From: Nocardia africana NBRC 100379
Lineage (GTDB): Bacteria; Actinomycetota; Actinomycetes; Mycobacteriales; Mycobacteriaceae
Direction: 5' to 3'
Assembly: GCF_001612635.1 (NCBI RefSeq)
Contig: NZ_BDAV01000006.1
Coordinates: 558,001 to 622,000 of the forward strand
DNA: 64,000 bases
How positions within the stretch are numbered: the stretch's first letter is position 1; every line of letters begins with the position of its first letter. A program made the position numbers and the translations under genes. The notes under the pieces are model-generated. The model searched no databases. It saw only the letters and a list, made by a program, of their open reading frames with translations, and was not told where the DNA came from. This document shows positions 32,334 to 40,672 of this stretch, in pieces.

Positions 32334-34856
32334 CTACTTGAACCTCGCGGCGACCGGCGCGAGCGTGGTAGCCCATTGCGCGGGCGAGCCGCTGGTTCCC
32401 CTCGGTGTCACCGAGTTCCACGGAGTGCCGCTGACTCCCGCCACCCAGTGATCGGTATCGACAGCGGCGTCGATGAGATTTCGAAGCTCACGAATATGGT
32501 CGCCGTTGGTCAGATCACCGAGCATTTCGTGTGTTTTCGCGTCGATCAGCTTCGCGTGCTCGTTGCCGATCCACTGCCGCATGCGCTTGGCACCCGTGCG
32601 GCCGATACCCGCATCGATCAACTCCTGAGCGGCGTTGCTGATGGGACCTCCGCCCTTCTTGGTGAGTGATTCACCGTTGATCACTTTCTGGAGTGCGTCG
32701 ATCCGCTCCTTGCGATCTCCGTGCAGGTCCGACATGTACGCTTCCACGTACGTCTTTTCGTTGGCACTGAGATCGACACCGCCCGCTTTCATCCGGCGCA
32801 GTACCCGCGACGCCTGGCCCAGAGTCGCGAAGTCGGCGGCCACCTCATCTGCGCTGGCATCTCCTCTCATCATCAGACGAGCGGAGTTCTGTGCTCGCCG
32901 GACCGCGGCCACCACGAGCTTCAGATCCTTGTCCGCCAGCGATTCGTCATCGGATGCCTTGGAGATGATTCCGCGCGACCGCAGCACGTGATACAGCATC
33001 TTCTCGTCGCGTACGCCCGATCCGATCAGCGCGCCCATGGCGTCCGGGATCGTGCCACCGACGTCGAGTACACCCTGCAGGCCGGCGGCCAAGCCCATGA
33101 CCGAGTTCTTCCCGCCGTAGGCGTTCATCTCGGCCTTCGCCGACCGCGCGAACAACGGGCGGTTCAGCATCGACTGGGCATACGAGCCGAATCGGCCACC
33201 GAATCGCGGGTCGTCCACCCACACGCCCGCCTGCGCGTCGGTCATCAGCTTCTTCAGCTTCGACTGCGGGTGAAAGCCGCCCGGAAGGGCGCCGAGCAAC
33301 CATTCGGTCAGGGGCGAGTTCGAGATGGTGCTCGCTCCGGCCATGACGGCCATCATCGTGCCGCTGCCCAGCTTGTGGTGCGCGCCCATCTCGCCCATCC
33401 CCAGCGCATGGCCACCGCCGCCACCACCGCCACCGCCGCCGCCGCGCCCCGGATTCTGGATGGCCAGTGCGAATCTGTTCGCCACCCACTCGTTTCCGCT
33501 GTCCAGACTGGCGGTCAACCGCTTGAACTGGAGGAAGCCGACGATCATGACGATGGCGCCGATGACGAAGACCGACATTTCCTGGCCCTTGGCCTGCCGG
33601 AACAGATCTCCGAAGAACAGCAGATAGACCCCGAGCGCGATGATCTGGACGCACATCCGCACCGCGGACATCATTCCGTGCACGACCGCGCGCACGGTGA
33701 AGGTCTGGGTCGGACCGTAAACCAGTCCGCCACCGGCGAATCCGAAGATCGTCATGATTCCCCAGTACACCGAGTCCAGGGCCGACCAGATGATCTTGAG
33801 CGACAGATAGGCCGCGAAGACGAGCAGGATCGTCGCGGTGATCAACAGCAGCAGACCGGCCCCGATTTGCCCGAAGCTCGGATTGTTCGCCGCGTCGGCA
33901 GCCGCCTGGTCCCCGCACGCCTTCATTCCGTCCTTGATCTTGCCTTCGCTTCCCGACCGAACACCTGCCGACCAGGCCGCGGCGCACCCGGGCCGATCAT
34001 CGACGACGTGGCCGAAATTCCACACCTGCAACGGACGGCGGGCGAAATTGTCGGCCATGTCCTGCTGCAGGGTCGGCACCATGGCGGACGGATCGGGATT
34101 GCTGTTGCCGTTCAATCCGGCCGACACCGACAGGCCGACATTGCGTCCCTCGGCCAGCAGCCCGTGCGAGGACAGCACCTCGCCGAGCGGATCGGACAGA
34201 TAGACCGGCCCGATCACCGCGACGACGAGCATCGTCAGCACTTGGACCACGGCCTTGGCGTGAAAGCCGCGCTGGAAGAAGTAGGCGGCGAAGAAGGCGC
34301 CCAAGGATGCGAAGGTCGCGAGCATGATCGGCGTCGCCAGTTGCCCGGACAGGGCGTGCGCCACCCCGTTCAAGGGCACGCTGAACACATTCATCCAGCC
34401 GAAGTCGAGCACCCAGCCGACCATCCAGGCAGGCAGGGTGACCAGCACCATGAACAGGGCGAACAGCAGGCCGAGCACGATCGCCAGCCCCGTATTGCCG
34501 GGATGCAGGATGCCGCCGTGGTTGGTGGCGTAGACGTAGTCGGCGAGCGAAACTCCGAAGGAGTCACGGACTTTCGTCCAGCCCAGCGCGCTGTTGCCGC
34601 CGGGCCCCTCGGTCTCGGTCTGGACCGCCGCCGTGGCGGCCGCGCCGACCACCACCGGGACGACCAGGAAGACCACCGCGACGATCACCGACCAGGTGAT
34701 CCACCGGCGCCGCCGGGTCGCGGTCAACCGGCGCCGGCAGCGGCGGGCGACCACGCGCGGCTGCCACTGCTCGGCGTCCCAGAACTCGAGCTGTCGCGAG
34801 GCATCGAACAGTCGCGGACCGCGACGGCGGTCGAGGGCTGCGCTAGGGGTACTCAT
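32334..34856 (-). CDS. VirB6/TrbL/TcpH-like polytopic membrane protein
   Basis: An 840-residue protein. A basic N-terminal cytoplasmic segment (RRCRRRLTATRRRRW) precedes a first helix at about 52-76. About seven further membrane helices extend to about residue 455, for example TGLAIVLGLLFALFMVLVTL and GAGLLLLITATILLVFAAYL, with a Cys-containing loop between them (DRPGCAAAW, KACGDQ). A pure Gly tract follows near residue 472, and then about 350 polar helical residues. VirB6-type proteins form the inner-membrane channel of type IV systems. Order next to VirB4 and the PrgI-like gene supports the call; sequence alone would be less clear. Confidence 0.72.
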   Translation of the reverse strand: MSTPSAALDRRRGPRLFDASRQLEFWDAEQWQPRVVARRCRRRLTATRRRRWITWSVIVAVVFLVVPVVVGAAATAAVQTETEGPGGNSALGWTKVRDSFGVSLADYVYATNHGGILHPGNTGLAIVLGLLFALFMVLVTLPAWMVGWVLDFGWMNVFSVPLNGVAHALSGQLATPIMLATFASLGAFFAAYFFQRGFHAKAVVQVLTMLVVAVIGPVYLSDPLGEVLSSHGLLAEGRNVGLSVSAGLNGNSNPDPSAMVPTLQQDMADNFARRPLQVWNFGHVVDDRPGCAAAWSAGVRSGSEGKIKDGMKACGDQAAADAANNPSFGQIGAGLLLLITATILLVFAAYLSLKIIWSALDSVYWGIMTIFGFAGGGLVYGPTQTFTVRAVVHGMMSAVRMCVQIIALGVYLLFFGDLFRQAKGQEMSVFVIGAIVMIVGFLQFKRLTASLDSGNEWVANRFALAIQNPGRGGGGGGGGGGGHALGMGEMGAHHKLGSGTMMAVMAGASTISNSPLTEWLLGALPGGFHPQSKLKKLMTDAQAGVWVDDPRFGGRFGSYAQSMLNRPLFARSAKAEMNAYGGKNSVMGLAAGLQGVLDVGGTIPDAMGALIGSGVRDEKMLYHVLRSRGIISKASDDESLADKDLKLVVAAVRRAQNSARLMMRGDASADEVAADFATLGQASRVLRRMKAGGVDLSANEKTYVEAYMSDLHGDRKERIDALQKVINGESLTKKGGGPISNAAQELIDAGIGRTGAKRMRQWIGNEHAKLIDAKTHEMLGDLTNGDHIRELRNLIDAAVDTDHWVAGVSGTPWNSVTPRGTSGSPAQWATTLAPVAARFK

Positions 34857-34871
34857 CGGCCGGACTTCCGC

Positions 34872-37397
34872 TCACACCGGCACCTGCCGGGCCACCACCG
34901 GCCGGCGCGCGCCCGCACCCGCGGTCTGCGGCGTACTGCCGATCGCCTCCGCACGATCCGGCCGGGCCGGACCGAAGACCTTTCCGCGGCCGATGCGGTT
35001 GAGCGCGTCCCGCATGAACATCTCGCCGCGGCGTTCCTCCGGCACGGTGCGTCCCGGACCGCTGGGCGGTGACGTCTCCTCCCTCAGCACCTGCAACAGG
35101 AACGGGGTCTCGTCCAGGTCGACACCCAGCCACTGCAAACTGTTGCGCGCCAGCGTTTCGTCGCGCTGCCGGAAGACGAAGCGGTTCGGGATCAGGTTGT
35201 GTGCCGCGCCCTGGAAGTCGGTGGCCGGATCGTGTGAGGCCAAACCGATGGCGGCCAGGTGCTTTCGGCCGTCGCGGCTGAAATCGGAGGTGACGGCGGA
35301 ACCGACGTGGGTCTGGGTGAAGTGGTGGGCCTCGTCACCGACGAGGAGTCCGAACCTGCCGTTGTCGGACAGAAACGCCTCGCGCGCGGCGACTCCCACG
35401 AGCTCGTAGAGTGCGGTGCCCAGCCGCTTGGTCAGCGGCAGCCGGTTGTAGAGGTGCGGGGTCGTCAGCTCCTCGGCCGTCGGCAGCGCCAGATTGTGGC
35501 TGCGTACCACGGTGGCGGCGGCATCGAGCCGCAGCACCGGCAGCGTCGGGTCGAACAGCACCGGCACCCGATCCAGGATCGTGCCCAAACGGGCGGCCAG
35601 ATCGGCGAATTCGTCACCGTGGCCGGCGTCGCGCAGCCGGCACACCACATGGTGCAGATCCAGCATGCTGCGGATGCCGTGCTCGGCGATGCCACGCGGC
35701 GTGAGCAGACTACTCATCGCCGCACCGGCACCGGAGGTCGGCGACAGATCCAGCAGCGGCAGAATCGAATCGAGCGTGCGCTCGCCGGCCACCCGGGGCG
35801 CGAACAGCCGCAGCGGGTCGAGCGAGACGGTCGGGTTGCTCAGATCGATGACGACCGCGTCGTCGATGGACGTGGCGAAGTACTCCCACTCCCCGACCTG
35901 ACTGCGGTCGATGGCGAGGAATTGTCCGCCCATGTCGTGGACGAGCACAGCCATCAGTTTCAGGAAATACGACTTGCCCGAACCCAATTCGCCGGTGACC
36001 GCGAACGAGGCGGACAGGTCGTGCAGCGCCGCCTCCATGATCCCGAAATGAATGGGCTCGTAGTTGCCCGAGAGCAGGTTCACCCCGATGACGGGGCCGC
36101 TGTCGTCGCCGATCTGACTGGTCGTGAACGGCACGAAGCCCGACCACATGTCCGAGGGCAGAATGTGCGCGAAGTCGTCGTAGGCGCGCCGGTGCGGACT
36201 GCCCGGGATCATCATCGACCACAGATCGACCTGGGCTCCCAGCGGCGCCGTCATCTCGACCTGGAAACGCTTGTAGCGCCGCTTGAGAGTGTTGACGGCG
36301 TCCATTGTGGTCTCGTGTGAGGAGCTGCCGACCGCGATCACCGTCGTGAACGAGACCTCGGATTCACCGCTGTTGACCTCGAAGTGATGGTTGTACTCGG
36401 CCAGCATCGCCGCCTTGGACATCAAGGTGTTCTGCGCGAAGGAGATCTCCTGGTCGCGCTGATCCATCTGTTCACCGAGGCGCCGCAGATTCAGTTCGTT
36501 GCTCTTGAGGACGGATTCGGCCGGTTTGGTCGACACTCGCATCGCCCAATCCACCGTGACGTCGTCCATTCCTTCGAGCACACCGAGGAATTCGCTGCCG
36601 CCGGGAAAAGGCATACCGCCGTAGGGGAATGCGTGCGGGGTGAGCATGGCCTGATACGACGGGCGGAATTCGTAGTCCGGCTGGACCACCTTGATCACCG
36701 GCACGAACGACGGGCGCAGGCGGCGGCTGTCGGCCTGGGCTCCCTCGTCGAGGGCGGCGGACCGGAAGACCGCTGCGGTGGCATCGTCGATGACTCCCGC
36801 GCGGGTGGGCGCGACCGGATCACCCGCAGCGCCACGGGAGAGATAGTGCTCCCACAACCACTGGAATATCGCGGCCGGCACCGGGACCGGATCGAAGTCA
36901 CCGCCGATCCGGGACAGGATCTCGTTGGCCTTCTCGTCGTATTGATCGAGCGCCTCACGCGAAATCGACGAGACATCGACCGAGGTCGAACCACTGCGCC
37001 ACATGCGCGACAGCCCCGAAATACCGGCGCCGGAATTTCCCACCGGAATGCTCAGCAGGAATATCCGCGTCTGCGGCAGGATCGCCTGCACCCGCTCGTA
37101 GGAGGCGACCACCTCGAGCGCGTAGTCCTCACATTCGTCGAGATCCACGCCCTCGACCATCTTGCTCAGCACGTCGAGCGTATTGAGCCGGGCCTGGATG
37201 CCCAGCAGCAGCGAACCGGCGGGCAGGCTGTTCACCAGCGCGTGGTGCGCCGATTTCACGTTGTGTTTGTCGCCCGATCGGCGCAGTCCGTAGCCGAGGG
37301 GATTGATGAAATAGGTGGCGGTCACCAGGCCGGCGTGCGTGAACTGGAGGTTTCCGCGCACCGCCGCGGTCGGCTGCAGATCGCGAACGAATGCCAT
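34872..37397 (-). CDS. VirB4/TcpF-like secretion ATPase
   Basis: An 841-residue VirB4/TraC-type ATPase that would power a type IV secretion apparatus at the inner face of the membrane. The N-terminal half (to about 420) has the mixed VirB4 region; QMDQRDQEISFAQNTLM lies before the motor. The motor domain has Walker A GELGSGKSYFLK near residue 466, LAIDRSQVGEWE after it, Walker B LLVGDEAHHF near 684 and a C-terminal sensor region GLASHDPATDF. The length and motif spacing are typical. The ATG shares a base with the stop of the PrgI-like gene. There is no relaxase or VirD4-type coupling protein nearby. Confidence 0.88.
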   Translation of the reverse strand: MAFVRDLQPTAAVRGNLQFTHAGLVTATYFINPLGYGLRRSGDKHNVKSAHHALVNSLPAGSLLLGIQARLNTLDVLSKMVEGVDLDECEDYALEVVASYERVQAILPQTRIFLLSIPVGNSGAGISGLSRMWRSGSTSVDVSSISREALDQYDEKANEILSRIGGDFDPVPVPAAIFQWLWEHYLSRGAAGDPVAPTRAGVIDDATAAVFRSAALDEGAQADSRRLRPSFVPVIKVVQPDYEFRPSYQAMLTPHAFPYGGMPFPGGSEFLGVLEGMDDVTVDWAMRVSTKPAESVLKSNELNLRRLGEQMDQRDQEISFAQNTLMSKAAMLAEYNHHFEVNSGESEVSFTTVIAVGSSSHETTMDAVNTLKRRYKRFQVEMTAPLGAQVDLWSMMIPGSPHRRAYDDFAHILPSDMWSGFVPFTTSQIGDDSGPVIGVNLLSGNYEPIHFGIMEAALHDLSASFAVTGELGSGKSYFLKLMAVLVHDMGGQFLAIDRSQVGEWEYFATSIDDAVVIDLSNPTVSLDPLRLFAPRVAGERTLDSILPLLDLSPTSGAGAAMSSLLTPRGIAEHGIRSMLDLHHVVCRLRDAGHGDEFADLAARLGTILDRVPVLFDPTLPVLRLDAAATVVRSHNLALPTAEELTTPHLYNRLPLTKRLGTALYELVGVAAREAFLSDNGRFGLLVGDEAHHFTQTHVGSAVTSDFSRDGRKHLAAIGLASHDPATDFQGAAHNLIPNRFVFRQRDETLARNSLQWLGVDLDETPFLLQVLREETSPPSGPGRTVPEERRGEMFMRDALNRIGRGKVFGPARPDRAEAIGSTPQTAGAGARRPVVARQVPV

Positions 37398-37924
37398 CAG
37401 CCACGCTCCCCGGCCGGCACGCTGTCGTTGTCGCTCACCTTCGCCAAAGTCCTACTCCATCTGTCGAGCACATTGCCGGGCAGTACGCGGGTCCCCGGTC
37501 GTTGCGGTTCAACGGCATCGGCCCGTCGGTCGGGCAGAATCACCACGATGCTCTCCTCGACGTACATCGTGTGCCGCGCGGAGTCGGCCGTCACCGGAAT
37601 TCCCGAGGCGGACACCGGCTTTCGGAACAGGATCAACCGCCCTACCCACATCACGCGGGAGGTCAGCCGCACGCCGGTGTACGGAATCAAGCCGATGCCG
37701 AACACCACGGCGACCGTCAGCGCCACCCCGATCAAGAAGGTCACCGCCGGGTTGATCGGCAGCGTCATCGCCAGAACAGAGGCGATCAGGATCACCACCA
37801 CACCGGAGATGATCTGCGGCAGGGTGTAGGGCCCGAACGGAAGCTTCTGCCCGTTCTGGGCCTTGCCGATCATGATCGGGACACGTTTGATCGGCGTGTA
37901 GACCTTGATCAGCTCAGTGGCCAT
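37397..37924 (-). CDS. PrgI/TcpE-like two-helix membrane protein
   Basis: A 175-residue protein with a membrane hairpin at about 37-80 (IISGVVVILIASVLAMTLP and TFLIGVALTVAVVFGIGL) and a soluble C-terminal part. This is the layout of PrgI/TcpE/Orf17-type subunits, which are always encoded just before VirB4 in Gram-positive conjugation loci, as here. They are thought to link the ATPase to the membrane complex in the manner of VirB3. The start overlaps the 89-residue gene by 11 nt. Actinobacterial members are often annotated as SCO6880 family, although that group is usually longer. Confidence 0.7.
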   Translation of the reverse strand: MATELIKVYTPIKRVPIMIGKAQNGQKLPFGPYTLPQIISGVVVILIASVLAMTLPINPAVTFLIGVALTVAVVFGIGLIPYTGVRLTSRVMWVGRLILFRKPVSASGIPVTADSARHTMYVEESIVVILPDRRADAVEPQRPGTRVLPGNVLDRWSRTLAKVSDNDSVPAGERG

Positions 37925-38183
37925 ACACTCCGCCGACGGGCTGATCCGGCACGATGCGGTTGGAGTCCACCCGGGCGTAGTTCACCACGGTGGGCAGGAT
38001 CCAGAACAGGATCGCCGCCACGATGGCCGACGCCGCGACGCCCAGCACCTTTCCGGGGGACAGTTTCGATTTCACCCCCTCGGAGATGAGCAGCGTCATA
38101 CCCGCGATCGCGATGATGATGATGCCTGCCCAGCGCACGAATTGCAGGATGTTGTAGAGGATGTACCCGAGTTGACTTCCCAT
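37914..38183 (-). CDS. Small two-helix membrane protein, possible VirB2/VirB3-like component
   Basis: An 89-residue protein with two membrane helices (WAGIIIIAIAGMTLLISEGV and GVAASAIVAAILFWILPTVV) joined by a short basic loop (KSKLSPGK). There is no signal peptide in front. Two helices and position between the VirB8-like and PrgI-like genes fit a pilin-like VirB2/TrbC or a VirB3-type protein, but sequence alone cannot decide. AAAGGA precedes the ATG. Similar small genes are common in actinobacterial T4SS-like operons. Confidence 0.68.
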   Translation of the reverse strand: MGSQLGYILYNILQFVRWAGIIIIAIAGMTLLISEGVKSKLSPGKVLGVAASAIVAAILFWILPTVVNYARVDSNRIVPDQPVGGVYGH

Positions 38184-38201
38184 GACGCCGTCCTTTCCGG
38201 A

Positions 38202-39239
38202 TCAGTTCTGTGTCGCCGGTGGGACCGAGACCGCGGTCGACGGTGCGGTGGTCGGAGTGCCGGAAGCGGACGCCTTGCCGGAGTCCTGCGTCTGTGCGCC
38301 GGAGACGACCGCCATCGGATTGCGAAGGGCCGGAAGCGCATCCATCGATTGCACCTGCCACTGTCCCGAGTTGCGGATCATCGTGAGCGGATAGGCCAGC
38401 GTCGGGGCGGCGCCGGCACCGGCCTTCGGATTGATCGTGGCGAGTATTTTCGCCGAGCCCGCGCTCGCACCACAGCTCGCGTCCTCCGACGACACCGTGG
38501 TCGTCTCGACGGCCGTGTACGGGGCAGGCTGCAGGGCCGCGATTCCGGAGTTGGGTGTGACGTAGCGGGCGACGTCACCGGATCCGGTGAGGTAGGCCGC
38601 CAGGAATCCGGAGGCCACCTGTGCCAGCGGAGTGTCGGTGCCGCAGGAGATCTCGTAGTTCAGCACCAGATCGTTGCCGCGGCCGGGTGCGCCGACCGCC
38701 GACGGGAGTGCCAGCGCGCGGCGGCGACCGTCGGCGGCGACCGAGACCGGCACGCGGTAGTACTCGCGAAGTCCACCCGCCGCACCGGTTTTCGCGACGC
38801 GCACCGATACCGTCACCGCCCAGACGTCCATACCGCTGGTACCGATACTGCGCGAGGCGAAGACCACGATCGGATCGGACACCTGCCGAGGTGTGGACGG
38901 AAGCGTCATCTGCTGTGCGCCGACGAATTCGGCGAGCTTCTCCTGCTGCCCGTTGGTCGCCGACAGATATGTCACCACGAATTCCTGCGCGAACGATTCC
39001 GCGAGTTGCGCATTGCCGACGAGCGTGGCGGTCGTGGCATCGGACGGTCCCGGCGGCGGCGTGGCGAACCAGCTCAGTACCGCATGCCCGCCACCGAGGA
39101 CCGCCAGCACGGCGAGCACGGCGAATACGGCGTTGTCGCGGCGGCGGCGAGCGGCCATCCGGCGAAGTAACTCCTCGCCCGAATCCGCCCGTCTGCCAGC
39201 CGATGTCCGCACTCTCGAAATGGTAGAGAGCTGCACCAC
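38202..39239 (-). CDS. TcpC/VirB8-like bitopic scaffold protein
   Basis: A 345-residue protein, first gene of the T4SS-like operon. A basic cytoplasmic N-terminus (RRMAARRRRDN) and a single helix (AVFAVLAVLAVLGGGHAVLS, about 38-58) are followed by an extracytoplasmic part with two NTF2-like units: about 80-190 (AESFAQEFVVTYLSATNG) and about 210-310 (ASGFLAAYLTGSGDVARYV). That is the TcpC architecture of Gram-positive conjugation systems, which is VirB8-like. The C-terminus is Ser/Thr/Ala-rich. The start is GTG 39239; the -10-like element at 39246-39251 would put transcription start at or next to this GTG, so the mRNA may be leaderless. Confidence 0.75.
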   Translation of the reverse strand: MVQLSTISRVRTSAGRRADSGEELLRRMAARRRRDNAVFAVLAVLAVLGGGHAVLSWFATPPPGPSDATTATLVGNAQLAESFAQEFVVTYLSATNGQQEKLAEFVGAQQMTLPSTPRQVSDPIVVFASRSIGTSGMDVWAVTVSVRVAKTGAAGGLREYYRVPVSVAADGRRRALALPSAVGAPGRGNDLVLNYEISCGTDTPLAQVASGFLAAYLTGSGDVARYVTPNSGIAALQPAPYTAVETTTVSSEDASCGASAGSAKILATINPKAGAGAAPTLAYPLTMIRNSGQWQVQSMDALPALRNPMAVVSGAQTQDSGKASASGTPTTAPSTAVSVPPATQN

Positions 39240-39256
39240 GCCACCCGTTTCAACTA

Positions 39257-39272
39257 TTCCCCGGGATGGGAA
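39257..39272. promoter_or_regulatory. TTCCC-N6-GGGAA palindrome before the T4SS-like operon (site 6)
   Basis: TTCCC CGGGAT GGGAA, 18-33 nt upstream of the GTG at 39239, in the 58-nt gap after the PAS-like gene. The aligned -10-like hexamer is GAAACG, the weakest of the six. Confidence 0.65.
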
Positions 39273-39297
39273 CTCCGCCGGCGATACCGGCCCGTCG

Positions 39298-40449
39298 TCA
39301 ATACACCGGGCTGCGATTCATTCGAAAGGCGAGCCGGTGCTGAAGTTGATCGTCGTAACCGATCGGCACCCGATGGTGGCGCGCCGCGAACGCCTCGCGA
39401 TGCGGTTCCATCATCGGGACATCGTCGGCGACCCGAACCAATTGCGCGATGGCCAGCTGCCGCGTGGAATATCCCGGGTACGGATACAGCAGCATCGAGG
39501 TCGGCGTGTAGCTTCCGCCGTAATTGAGCGCTCGCACCGTGACTCCCGCCGTATCGCCGGCCGCCAGGCGTCCGCTGAGTTCGATCAAACGGCCGCGGTC
39601 GTCGGGATGGAAGACGTCGACCGGACGGAACAGATAGTCCCAGCGCATCCACGGCGCCGGATCGGTGAGCCAGTGCGAAATGCTGGTGTGCTCGAGTTCG
39701 ATGACCGCCAGATGCGTTCCGGCTCGCCGATGCGCCTCGCGCAACCCGACGCGTTCGAGAGTCGACCACGTCGCCGGCTGATCGTCGGAGGACACATCCT
39801 CGATCAGCCACCACGCGCCCCGGGTGCGGTCGTCGTCGCGCGCGCGGATGGTGACCCGCCATCGGCCGGGCCGGCCGGAGCTGTGCGGAACCGCGACGTC
39901 GAACTGCATCTTGGCGCCGGTCTTGGGCTCATAGAGCAGATCGAGCACCTCGGAATGACGATCGAAGGCCGTCATGCGGTGGAACACCTCGGCGATCGAC
40001 ATCCGGGGCACGTACTCCTGCACGTCCACGCCGGGTAATCGGGTGATCCCACTGGGCTGCTGCACGGTCTGGGAATCCAGATCCCAGATCGCGCCGACCG
40101 CGGGCCGCGGCTCGGCGGCCGGGGCCGCTGCCGGTCCGATCCAGAGCCGCAGGCCGTGTACATCGCCGGCCGGGCCGAAGACCGGCCGCAGTTTCAGTTC
40201 GTGATGTCCGGCTCGGGTCGGAATCCGCAGATCCACTTCCTCGGCCCGGTCCCGCGCCGAGTGCAGCGCATCGGCCAGCCGCGCGGTGGTGAGGCTGTCG
40301 TAGACCGCCGGCATCTTCGCCAGCACCCGCTGCACGACTCGCTGCCAGCTCGCGAACTCACGCGGCGTCTCCCCCACCGATGCCACCGTCATCACATCCG
40401 GCATCAACGTCTCAATGGTTATCCATGGGATTACTGCGTCGCTTCGCAT
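39298..40449 (-). CDS. Rv3651-like PAS-fold protein
   Basis: A 383-residue protein resembling M. tuberculosis Rv3651. Shared features are the opening WITIETL, the domain join ending in GLRLWIGPA followed by AVGAIWDLDSQTVQQP, and the C-terminal PAS-like domain with RPVDVFHPDDRGRLIELSG. In Rv3651 these are three PAS-related domains and the protein is thought to sense or relay a signal; no output domain (kinase, HTH, cyclase) is visible here either. It lies on the same strand just before the T4SS-like operon, and an NCCGT-N6-RCGG site is 73-88 nt upstream of its start. Family assignment is from memory of conserved positions. Confidence 0.72.
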   Translation of the reverse strand: MRSDAVIPWITIETLMPDVMTVASVGETPREFASWQRVVQRVLAKMPAVYDSLTTARLADALHSARDRAEEVDLRIPTRAGHHELKLRPVFGPAGDVHGLRLWIGPAAAPAAEPRPAVGAIWDLDSQTVQQPSGITRLPGVDVQEYVPRMSIAEVFHRMTAFDRHSEVLDLLYEPKTGAKMQFDVAVPHSSGRPGRWRVTIRARDDDRTRGAWWLIEDVSSDDQPATWSTLERVGLREAHRRAGTHLAVIELEHTSISHWLTDPAPWMRWDYLFRPVDVFHPDDRGRLIELSGRLAAGDTAGVTVRALNYGGSYTPTSMLLYPYPGYSTRQLAIAQLVRVADDVPMMEPHREAFAARHHRVPIGYDDQLQHRLAFRMNRSPVY

Positions 40450-40521
40450 CGCGCTCGCCCGTACCAGCCGTTCCTCCGGGGGATCTGACTCCGACGAGTC
40501 AGCTCGTTACCTGTTTAATGT

Positions 40522-40537
40522 ACCGTTAGATAGCGGT
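40522..40537. promoter_or_regulatory. NCCGT-N6-RCGG operator-like palindrome before the PAS-like gene (site B)
   Basis: ACCGT TAGATA GCGGT, preceded by TTTAATGT. Together with site A it shares the 12-mer AATGTACCGTTA. It lies 73-88 nt upstream of the PAS-like gene start at 40449. Confidence 0.55.
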
Positions 40538-40600
40538 TCGATCAACAGGATGCGATATTTCCGCAGGTAGCGGGTCGGCATTCGAAGGCAGAACAAACCG

Positions 40601-40643
40601 ACCGGAGCATGTCATCCCACCATAGGACGCAACGTGCTCCGGT
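40601..40643 (-). terminator. Hairpin downstream of the ROK gene
   Basis: ACCGGAGCA at 40601-40609 pairs with TGCTCCGGT at 40635-40643, a 9-bp stem with a 25-nt loop. It sits just past the stop of the ROK gene on the minus strand. Confidence 0.45.
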
Positions 40644-40672
40644 ATCGGCTGTTCTGTGGAGTGCGGTTTCGG

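Noticed and set aside
29896..39239. Integrative conjugative element
   Set aside because: VirB-like genes are present, but I see no relaxase, integrase, excisionase, att repeats, tRNA target or composition break. The shared promoter element ties the operon to the ESX locus.
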